Notes under the pieces: model-generated
The model's input: the letters and a program-made list of their open reading frames with translations, nothing else
Databases searched by the model: none
Told to the model about the DNA's origin: nothing
Shown here: one piece after another, positions 57,286 to 64,000 of the stretch
Numbering within the stretch: position 1 is the first letter of the stretch
Layout: each line of letters opens with the position of its first letter
Made by a program: the position numbers and the translations under genes
Assembly (NCBI RefSeq): GCF_023161665.1
Contig: NZ_JALNTW010000001.1
Coordinates: 684,791 to 748,790, forward strand
Origin: Shewanella sp. 1CM18E
GTDB taxonomy: Bacteria > Pseudomonadota > Gammaproteobacteria > Enterobacterales > Shewanellaceae
Length of the DNA: 64,000 bases
Reading direction: 5' to 3'

Positions 57286-58536
57286 TTAACTCGAGCTTTT
57301 AATCGACACAAACTCAGGGTAAGCATCAATACCGCAATCAGATGCATCCATGCCGTTATACTCTTCCTCTTCTGTAACACGAATACCCATAGTGAGCTTA
57401 AGTGCCAACCAAACAAGAGTCGATGCAGAAAACACCCAAGCAAAAATTACTGCTGCGCCATATAGCTGAGTAATCAATGTCGCCTCAGGATTAGATAAAG
57501 GCACCAGCACTAAACCAAGTAAACCTGCTACACCGTGCACCGAAATAGCACCTACAGGATCATCAATTTTCACTCTATCAAATGCCACAATTGAAAATAC
57601 AACCAGACCACCAGCCACTACACCAATTACACCGGCCATGGTTAATGAAGGTGATAACGGATCAGCAGTAATTGCCACCAAGCCAGCTAATGCACCGTTT
57701 AAGATCATGGTCAAATCAGCCTTGCCCCAAATCAAACGGCAAACCACTAATGCTGATAAAGCACCAAAAGCGGCAGCAGAGTTAGTATTAACAAAAATCT
57801 TAGCAACGGCGCTGGCGTTTTCAGCGTCAGATACCAGCAACTGTGAACCACCATTAAAACCGAACCAGCCCATCCAAAGAATAAACATACCTAAGGTTGC
57901 CATAGGTAGATTTGAACCAGGAATAGGATTCACCTGACCATTAGCGCCATACTTACCTTTACGGGCACCTAATAGCAGCACGCCAGAAATCGCCGCAGCT
58001 GCACCAGCCATATGCACAATGCCACTACCAGCAAAATCGACAAAACCCGCTTCAGCTAAAAATCCGCCGCCCCATGTCCAATAGCCTTCCACAGGATAGA
58101 TAATGGCAGTCATAAACACAGAGAAAATTAAAAACGCCCATAACTTCATACGCTCAGCAACCGCTCCAGACACAATAGACATTGCTGTTGCCACAAACAC
58201 AACCTGGAAGAAGAAATCAGACTCTAAAGCATGATCGGCACCGGCATCTTGCGAGCCAATCAAACTACCAAATGATGGCAACCAACCGCCTTCAGCACTA
58301 TCAACATACATAATGTTGTAACCAACAATTAAATACATCACACAAGCGATAGAATATAAACACACGTTTTTAGTCAAAATTTCTGTGGTGTTTTTAGAGC
58401 GCACAAGCCCAGCTTCTAGCATGGCAAAACCTGCCGCCATCCACATAACTAAGGCACCCGAAATTAAAAAATAGAAAGTATCTAGGGCAAAGCGTAACTC
58501 TGTTACCGTTAATCCCAACTTGGCTAAATCATCCAT
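57286..58536 (-). CDS. amtB: Ammonium transporter AmtB
   Basis: The protein (416 aa from ATG 58536) has eleven or so membrane helices. Amt family landmarks are LDTFYFLISGALVMWMAAGFAMLEAGL, YWTWGGGFL and FAGSGIVHMAGAAAAISG, which carry the conserved twin-His and Asp region. It conducts ammonium and is closed by GlnK. The start at 58536 has AAAGGGG upstream; the longer frame from 58632 would overlap glnK and encode an unlikely N-terminus. glnK ends 14 bp before this start. Confidence 0.95.
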   Translation of the reverse strand: MDDLAKLGLTVTELRFALDTFYFLISGALVMWMAAGFAMLEAGLVRSKNTTEILTKNVCLYSIACVMYLIVGYNIMYVDSAEGGWLPSFGSLIGSQDAGADHALESDFFFQVVFVATAMSIVSGAVAERMKLWAFLIFSVFMTAIIYPVEGYWTWGGGFLAEAGFVDFAGSGIVHMAGAAAAISGVLLLGARKGKYGANGQVNPIPGSNLPMATLGMFILWMGWFGFNGGSQLLVSDAENASAVAKIFVNTNSAAAFGALSALVVCRLIWGKADLTMILNGALAGLVAITADPLSPSLTMAGVIGVVAGGLVVFSIVAFDRVKIDDPVGAISVHGVAGLLGLVLVPLSNPEATLITQLYGAAVIFAWVFSASTLVWLALKLTMGIRVTEEEEYNGMDASDCGIDAYPEFVSIKSSS

Positions 58537-58549
58537 TTGCTTTTCCCCT

Positions 58550-58918
<369 letters not shown>

Positions 58919-58928
58919 TTAAATACAA

Positions 58929-58944
58929 TTCAAGCATTAGGCCA
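58929..58944 (-). promoter_or_regulatory. Candidate sigma-54 promoter of glnK-amtB
   Basis: On the minus strand TGGCCTAATGCTTGAA matches the -24/-12 consensus TGGCAC-N5-TTGCA at 8 of 11 positions, with GG and TTG kept but A for the -12 C. It lies about 42 bp before glnK. Confidence 0.45.
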
Positions 58945-59007
58945 AAATAAAAAAGCCTTATTAATCAGGAAACTAAATGATTCCGGGTTTTACCTGCTGG
59001 CTATTTA

Positions 59008-59024
59008 TGCACCAATGATGTGCG
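59008..59024. promoter_or_regulatory. Candidate NtrC site upstream of glnK-amtB
   Basis: TGCACC-AATGA-TGTGCG matches the NtrC palindrome TGCACY-N5-GGTGCA at 10 of 12 fixed positions. A half site TGCACT follows at 59038. It lies at the distance expected for a sigma-54 enhancer. Confidence 0.5.
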
Positions 59025-59159
59025 TAGGTTACTCAAATGCACTGTTGTAAAGCATCGGTAGCTCAGTCGTTAGACTTATCGCCAATTGGAGGCAGATAGT
59101 AAGACTATTACCATCAGCTTAAAAACAAGCCGTGCCTAAACACCAATGAGGAAATGAAC

Positions 59160-59699
59160 ATGCTCAAAGCAGAACAATGTGTATTACTGGTGGTTGATGT
59201 ACAAGGCCAATTGGCGCGTGTAGTAGAGCAAAGCGAGCGGCTACATCAAAACTTAAAAACATTGATTAAAGGCGTACAACTTTTTGATATACCTGTTTTA
59301 TGTTTAGAGCAGCTACCCGATAAACTTGGTGCCACCAGCCCAGATATCGCCAGCGCCATCAAACCATTTGCCCCTATTAGTAAACATCACTTTAGTGGCT
59401 GGCAAGCCAATGAATTACAGCAACAGCTAACTCAAATGGGCCGAAAGCAAGTTATTTTGGCGGGGATTGAAACTCATGTTTGCGTATATCAAACCTGTCG
59501 TGACTTACTAGACAATGGCTATCAACCTCACCTTGTTATTGATGCAGTGGCTTCGCGGGAGCTTGCGAATAAAATCAGTGGTATTGAAATGATGCTGTCT
59601 TACGGTGCAATACAAACCAACATTGAAACCCTGCTATTTGAATTGCAACACCATGCACAAGGTGATCGCTTTAAAGCTCTGTTAAAACTAATTAAATAA
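59160..59699 (+). CDS. Isochorismatase-family cysteine hydrolase
   Basis: The protein (179 aa from ATG 59160) is a single isochorismatase-like domain. The catalytic Asp lies in LLVVDVQGQL, the Lys in APISKHHFSGW, and the Cys in GIETHVCVYQTCRDL. The family includes YcaC, nicotinamidases and hydrolases of unknown substrate. The start at 59160 fits GAGGAAATGAAC better than 59154. It faces glnK. Function is unassigned. Confidence 0.85.
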   Translation: MLKAEQCVLLVVDVQGQLARVVEQSERLHQNLKTLIKGVQLFDIPVLCLEQLPDKLGATSPDIASAIKPFAPISKHHFSGWQANELQQQLTQMGRKQVILAGIETHVCVYQTCRDLLDNGYQPHLVIDAVASRELANKISGIEMMLSYGAIQTNIETLLFELQHHAQGDRFKALLKLIK

Positions 59700-59755
59700 T
59701 GAACAACATTGATGGTAACCACCTATTGAAGTTGGTGGTTTAGGGCTGAAAACAA

Positions 59756-59779
59756 AAAAGCCCTCAAATGAGGGCTTTT
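59756..59779. terminator. Bidirectional terminator between the hydrolase gene and nrfA
   Basis: AAAGCCCTC-AAAT-GAGGGCTTTT is a perfect stem between convergent genes. Confidence 0.9.
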
Positions 59780-59819
59780 ACATCAAACACTTATATTAAT
59801 TCAAAGTGTTTAACTAAAC

Positions 59820-61223
59820 TTACTTGTAAGTTGCTTCACGCTCTTTAGCTTCAGCATCCCACTTAGGTAGAATAGTCTTCTTGAATTCTGCTTTATCAGC
59901 ATTCATCTTATCCATATCCATACCTAGAGCTGCTTGCGCTTTAGCTTTAGTAGAGATATCTGGAAGTGCAACCGGCTGAGGTACACCTTTCTTAGCAAGT
60001 AGTTGAGCTAACTTAACGCGAGCATCAGCAGCCTTGTTTAGTGCAGTACCTAGTACACGTAACGCTTCATCTGGAGCGTGAGATGCAACACCGTGAGAAG
60101 CGATTGCATAATCCCAGCGCCATTGACCGTGACGGATATCAGTTAGGATTGGCTTCATTTCAGCTTCAGTAGCACCTGCTTTCCAAGCAGCACCCGCTTC
60201 GAAGTGAGCTCTAACTAATTGCTCTTCAGCTTGCAGTTGGATCTGCTTAACCTTAGCTTTACGCTCGTTATCTAGGTTAACCATGAACTCTTTGCTTTGG
60301 TCATGACAAGTACCACAAGTTTCTTCGAAACGATCAAATGGGTTACCCACTTTGTGATCGGTAAACTTACGGCCTTCAGCGTTTTTCACCTTAGGCATGT
60401 GACAGTCAGTACAACTTACATTGTTCTTACCGTGCATACCTAGCTGCCAAGTTTCATAACCTGGGTGCTGAGCTTTTAGCATTGGCGTTTTAGAGATAGC
60501 GTGAGTCCAATCTGCGAAGTCGATAGCATCATAGTATGCTTCCATATCTTCAACAGTTGTGCCCTTGTCCCATGGGAACTTAACAAAACCTTTTTTATCA
60601 GCAGTCTTTTCAAAGTAGTACTCTACGTGACACTGACCACAAACCATAGATTGCTTGTCTTTACGAGAAGCGTCCTCGAATGGTGTGCCAATCGCTTCCA
60701 TTGCGCGTTCAGCGTATGGGCGAGAGATACGTAGCTTAGACTTACCTTTTTCGTGACAGTCAGAACAACCGATAGAGTTAACGATTTCTGGACCACCTTT
60801 AGCCCACTTACCTTTGAAGTAACCGTCTTCACCTTGTTCTTCAATCATGCGAGGTACATCAGGGCTCTTACAAGACCAACATGCCATTGGCATTGGGCCA
60901 TCTTCAGCAGTTTTTGGTGCGCCAGTACGTAATGTATTACGTAAGTCGGTTACTGCGTAAATGTGACCACGCGCTTTGTTGTAGTCTTTAGCGAAACCGT
61001 AACCCGCCCATAAAATCACTAGGTTAGGGTCTTGCTCAAGGGCATCGATAATCTCAACGCTTTCAGACGTGTCATGCCAGCTGTTATACTGCTTTGAAAA
61101 CTTATCCTTATAAACTTCATTACGAGGTTCAGTTTTATCGCTTGCGAATGCGCTACCAGCAATTAAGCTCGCAGCAACGATTGCACTTAGTGCAAAAGTC
61201 TTTTTAGTTAATGTTTTCACCAT
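59820..61223 (-). CDS. nrfA: Ammonia-forming cytochrome c nitrite reductase
   Basis: The 467-aa protein has a signal peptide (cut near AFA, residue 27) and five haem sites. The active-site haem motif is CWSCK, with lysine as ligand; the other four are CSDCH, CGQCH, CTDCH and CGTCH. The catalytic Arg-Tyr-His set lies in the sequence after the second haem, as in E. coli NrfA. It reduces nitrite to ammonium with six electrons in the periplasm. No nrfBCD or nrfEFG is in the window, so electrons probably come from the quinol dehydrogenase CymA, as shown for Shewanella. GGAG precedes the ATG. Confidence 0.97.
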   Translation of the reverse strand: MVKTLTKKTFALSAIVAASLIAGSAFASDKTEPRNEVYKDKFSKQYNSWHDTSESVEIIDALEQDPNLVILWAGYGFAKDYNKARGHIYAVTDLRNTLRTGAPKTAEDGPMPMACWSCKSPDVPRMIEEQGEDGYFKGKWAKGGPEIVNSIGCSDCHEKGKSKLRISRPYAERAMEAIGTPFEDASRKDKQSMVCGQCHVEYYFEKTADKKGFVKFPWDKGTTVEDMEAYYDAIDFADWTHAISKTPMLKAQHPGYETWQLGMHGKNNVSCTDCHMPKVKNAEGRKFTDHKVGNPFDRFEETCGTCHDQSKEFMVNLDNERKAKVKQIQLQAEEQLVRAHFEAGAAWKAGATEAEMKPILTDIRHGQWRWDYAIASHGVASHAPDEALRVLGTALNKAADARVKLAQLLAKKGVPQPVALPDISTKAKAQAALGMDMDKMNADKAEFKKTILPKWDAEAKEREATYK

Positions 61224-61307
61224 CTCATCTCCATGTTACTTTTATAATCTTTATATAGTCCCACCTATTCCAAGGTCGAAGTTAATCACTTCCATTTAAC
61301 AAAAACA

Positions 61308-61323
61308 TACCCCTTATGGGGTA
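61308..61323. promoter_or_regulatory. NarP (NarL-type) 7-2-7 heptamer site
   Basis: TACCCCT-TA-TGGGGTA fits the TACYYMT-N2-AKRRGTA inverted heptamer bound by NarP and NarL, with 13 of 14 fixed positions matching. It lies between nrfA and narQ, 85 bp upstream of nrfA. Confidence 0.75.
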
Positions 61324-61336
61324 TCCGGAGTGAAGT

Positions 61337-61374
61337 TTGCGTTAGATCAAATTGTAAACGTGGTGTTGCTCACA
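61337..61374. promoter_or_regulatory. FNR-like and CRP-like sites between nrfA and narQ
   Basis: TTGCG-TTAG-ATCAA (61337-61350) matches the FNR consensus TTGAT-N4-ATCAA at 8 of 10. CGTGG-TGTTGC-TCACA (61359-61374) matches the CRP consensus TGTGA-N6-TCACA at 8 of 10. In Shewanella CRP is the main anaerobic activator, so the CRP site is the more telling one. Confidence 0.55.
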
Positions 61375-61467
61375 CTTTTATGTATTTGTTAACGTAATCA
61401 AGTAACCACTAATGTAAAACCGCTATAAATTAATAGCACATAAATGCCCATTACGAGATTTTTTTAG

Positions 61468-63177
61468 ATGAAAAAAGGTAGACTCACGACAGCGATTTGG
61501 GGCTTCATGTTAACGCTGATTTTACTTTCTAGCGGCCTCGCGATTTTTGCTATTATCAACCTTTCTTATAGCTTAGGTGATGCTCGTGCAATCAATGCTT
61601 CTGGTTCATTAAGAATGCAGAGTTATCGGCTAATGTTTTATGCCAATTCAGGCAGCGAAGAAGCAGCGAACAAAATTGTCGAATTTGAAAATACATTACA
61701 TTCTCAAGCACTTAAGCGTTCACTGACTTGGTATACACCACAAGATTTAAAAGATAAGTACCTAACGGTCATCGATAAATGGCAAGTCATGCGCTATTAC
61801 ATTGAAACCGAAGAATCTCGATTGTATGCCGCAGCATTAAAAGATTTTGTCGATACAATTGATCTGTTCGTTCTCGAGACCGAGCAATATGCCGCGTTGA
61901 AACTAAAAATATTGGCTCTTAGCCAAATTGTTGGCTTAGGGTTAATGTTGCTTATTGCCTTTTTTGTAGTGCGTATCGCTAAACGCAAAGTTGTTAAACC
62001 TTTGCAACAATTAATGCAAACCGCTGATACAATTTCGCAGGGAAACTTCAATGTTGAGATGCCTCAAACAGAGTACCTAGAACTAAGTGCGCTAAGCTGC
62101 GCCCTAGACTCAACAGTGAAAAAGCTAGCTACTGTTTACCAAGGGCTAGAAGATCAAGTACAAGAAAAAACCGTCGCCCTCACCCGCGCCAACGACGAGT
62201 TAACCCTGTTATACGACAGCTTGCTAATGCTGCATTCGAGTAAGCTAAATAAAAGCACATTATCCCAAGCCCTTAATGCTCTGCAGCTACATGAAAAAGA
62301 CGTGCATCTGCGTTTAGTGATGGTCGAAGATGGCGAAGTTGCCGATATCATTACAGCCGGAGACGAAGATGAATGGCCACACGGTAGCGATAACACCATT
62401 CAATTCCCCTTAAAATTTGAGCAAAATAATCTAGGTTATATTGAAGTAAACTCTGCTGTTCCATTCTCAAGCCAGCTAATTAACAACTTTGCCATCATGC
62501 TCGCTCGCTCCATGGTGATTTATAACGCGGGCGAACAGCGCCAACAGTTAGCATTAATGGAGGAGCGCGGGGTTATCGCTAGAGAACTACACGACTCTTT
62601 AGGCCAGTTACTATCGTTTTTAAAGATCCAAGTTAACTTACTTTCAAAGGAGCTCGACAAAACGTCTAAGAGCCCAAGAGCTGCCGAGCAGTTGCAAGAG
62701 ATTAATGAGGGAGTAACTACTGCTTACGTGCAGCTTAGGGAGCTTTTATCGACCTTCCGCTTAACCATTAAAGATCCTAACCTAGGTCACGCCATCGAAG
62801 GGATGATTGAGCAATTGCGTGGTCAGTCAAATGCTAACATTACTTTAGATTATAAGTTACCGCCGCAATTGCTCGGCGCACACCAGCATATTCATATCTT
62901 GCAGCTTACACGTGAAGCCACTTTAAATGCCATTAAGCATGCAAGCGCAAAACATATTCATATTAGCTGTCAAAAAGTGTCTAATGAAAAGGTTATTATT
63001 AGCATAAGCGATGACGGCATCGGCATTGACGCATTACAAGAAAGAGACCAACATTTTGGTCTTGGCATAATGCATGAGCGCGCCAGTCGACTATCCGGTG
63101 TGGTAGACTTTGGCTCAAATAATAAAGGCGGGGCGACAGTGACCTTAACCTTCCCTCCCGAACAAGAGCCAGCGTAG
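61468..63177 (+). CDS. narQ: Nitrate/nitrite sensor kinase NarQ
   Basis: The 569-aa protein has a membrane helix at about residues 9-31. A four-helix periplasmic sensor follows, with the NarX/NarQ P-box residues DARAINASGSLRMQSYRLM. A second helix lies at about 149-168, then HAMP, a signalling helix and the HisKA_3 motif with the phosphorylated His in ARELHDSLGQLLSFLKIQ. The ATPase domain ends SDDGIGID...GLGIMHERA. It senses nitrate or nitrite. It lies upstream of narP by 106 bp and faces nrfA. Confidence 0.95.
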   Translation: MKKGRLTTAIWGFMLTLILLSSGLAIFAIINLSYSLGDARAINASGSLRMQSYRLMFYANSGSEEAANKIVEFENTLHSQALKRSLTWYTPQDLKDKYLTVIDKWQVMRYYIETEESRLYAAALKDFVDTIDLFVLETEQYAALKLKILALSQIVGLGLMLLIAFFVVRIAKRKVVKPLQQLMQTADTISQGNFNVEMPQTEYLELSALSCALDSTVKKLATVYQGLEDQVQEKTVALTRANDELTLLYDSLLMLHSSKLNKSTLSQALNALQLHEKDVHLRLVMVEDGEVADIITAGDEDEWPHGSDNTIQFPLKFEQNNLGYIEVNSAVPFSSQLINNFAIMLARSMVIYNAGEQRQQLALMEERGVIARELHDSLGQLLSFLKIQVNLLSKELDKTSKSPRAAEQLQEINEGVTTAYVQLRELLSTFRLTIKDPNLGHAIEGMIEQLRGQSNANITLDYKLPPQLLGAHQHIHILQLTREATLNAIKHASAKHIHISCQKVSNEKVIISISDDGIGIDALQERDQHFGLGIMHERASRLSGVVDFGSNNKGGATVTLTFPPEQEPA

Positions 63178-63283
63178 CCTTAACCGCTGCCAGTTTACGG
63201 GATATTATTTAGTTTAAAGCGCAAATATAATTGTTTAGTTCGTCTGATTTACAGACGCTATTTCCTCAGTAGGAGGCGGTAAA

Positions 63284-63913
63284 ATGGGAAAACCCTATTC
63301 AGTGTTGGTGATCGACGATCATCCACTACTTCGTCGTGGGATCTGTCAGCTAGTGACCTCTGATTCAGACTTTACTCTTTTTGGTGAAGCGGGATCAGGA
63401 TTAGACGCTATGTCTGCAGTCAGTGAGAACGAACCAGACATTATATTGCTCGACCTTAATATGAAAGGCATGACGGGGTTAGATACACTTAATGCTCTTA
63501 GGCAGGAAGGTGTCACTTCTCGCATTGTGATTTTAACCGTTTCCGATGCTAAGCAAGATGTTATTCGTCTAGTACGCGCTGGTGCTGACGGCTATCTACT
63601 AAAAGATACTGAGCCAGATCTATTACTCGATATGCTTAAGAAAACCATGCTTGGCCATCGCGTTATTAGTGACACAGTACAAGAGTATCTATCTGAGCTT
63701 AACAGCTCTGTTAATGAGCAAGAGTGGATCGAAAACTTAACCCCAAGAGAGCTCGAGATCTTGCAGCATTTAGCTGAAGGACAAAGTAATCGTATTGTGG
63801 CAGAGCAGCTGCATATCAGCGAAGGCACAGTAAAGGTGCATGTGAAAAACTTACTGCGTAAAGCCAACGCCAAATCACGCACAGAAATGGCGGTTCGTTA
63901 CTTAAACCAGTAA
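63284..63913 (+). CDS. narP: Response regulator NarP (LuxR-type HTH)
   Basis: The 209-aa protein has a receiver domain with acidic pair IDDH and phospho-acceptor Asp in ILLDLNMKGMTGLD. A LuxR-type DNA-binding domain follows with NLTPRELEILQHLAEGQSNRIVAEQLHISEGTVKVHVKNLLRK. GGAGG precedes the ATG. It is the partner of NarQ and should act on the 7-2-7 heptamer upstream of nrfA. Confidence 0.94.
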   Translation: MGKPYSVLVIDDHPLLRRGICQLVTSDSDFTLFGEAGSGLDAMSAVSENEPDIILLDLNMKGMTGLDTLNALRQEGVTSRIVILTVSDAKQDVIRLVRAGADGYLLKDTEPDLLLDMLKKTMLGHRVISDTVQEYLSELNSSVNEQEWIENLTPRELEILQHLAEGQSNRIVAEQLHISEGTVKVHVKNLLRKANAKSRTEMAVRYLNQ

Positions 63914-63933
63914 ACGCTAGATAAGTAAAAGAT

Positions 63934-63979
63934 CCACCTTCTGAAGAAGGTGGCTTTGATATAACTCCCTAAAAGGGAG
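63934..63979 (+). terminator. Candidate terminator hairpins after narP
   Basis: CCACCTTC-TGAA-GAAGGTGG (63934-63953) is a perfect 8-bp stem but has few T after it. A second hairpin CTCCCT-AAA-AGGGAG lies at 63965-63979. One of them probably ends the narQP transcript. Confidence 0.5.
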
Positions 63980-64000
63980 CTTTCCTACCGTGCGTTAACA

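Noticed and set aside
59045..59075. A tRNA D-arm-like stretch (GGTAGCTCAGTCGTTAGA)
   Set aside because: No anticodon stem, no GGTTCGA T-arm and no acceptor pairing follow within 90 bases, so it is not a tRNA gene.

Overview
The window reads as a stretch of the main chromosome of a marine gammaproteobacterium, almost certainly Shewanella. Three things point there: an outer-membrane OmcA/MtrC-type decaheme cytochrome, an nrfA-narQ-narP locus, and several protein families typical of Alteromonadales (DUF3019, DUF3718, DUF3302 with an HlyD partner). The DNA is moderately AT-rich and codon use looks even. I see no rRNA, tRNA, CRISPR array, insertion sequence or prophage. About 69 protein genes are supported, including one of 58 codons.

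Layout. 1-2 kb: the end of a POT-like MFS transporter and the acetate/succinate carrier satP. 2.4-5.9 kb: an orphan decaheme lipoprotein cytochrome with a LysR regulator directly upstream. 6.2-8.9 kb: rsuA and a cysteine-rich SufR/ArsR-like regulator, facing a flavin reductase and a VOC protein across a palindrome-rich promoter. 9-12 kb: small membrane proteins, a tandem universal stress protein, a YeaR-like protein, a YcxB-like protein and an AaaT-like acetyltransferase. 12.4-15.7 kb: an envelope locus of MipA/OmpV porin, DUF3019 protein, response regulator and histidine kinase. 15.8-23.2 kb: DUF1289 protein, DUF4136 lipoprotein, Ycf46-like AAA+ ATPase, DUF3302/HlyD pair, purT, a 2-hydroxyacid dehydrogenase and a beta-barrel protein. 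23.2-32.8 kb: djlA-murU-amgK facing lptD-surA-pdxA-rsmA-apaG-apaH, so envelope recycling and assembly share a divergent promoter. 32.9-38.6 kb: a chemoreceptor, DUF3718 protein, folA, a split ThrE exporter and obgE. 38.7-42.4 kb: rpmA, rplU, ispB, mdh and argR.

42.8-50 kb: a cupin, a DyP peroxidase and an FbpABC-type ferric iron ABC system with a good Fur-box match, then a glutathione transferase-like protein and a ferredoxin-NADP reductase. 50.2-57 kb: a histidine phosphatase, small unknown proteins, an Atm1-like ABC exporter, aroG and a TPR lipoprotein. 57.2-59.7 kb: glnK-amtB and an isochorismatase-like hydrolase. 59.8-64 kb: nrfA facing narQ-narP, with NarP-like, FNR-like and CRP-like sites in the shared promoter.

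The physiological theme is respiration and redox: extracellular electron transfer, nitrite ammonification with nitrogen-status control, iron supply for haem proteins, and envelope maintenance. Most of the window is conserved core genome. The parts least explained by known biology are the orphan cytochrome with its LysR gene, the MipA-DUF3019 two-component locus, the SufR-like regulator with its operators, and a few small unknown genes.
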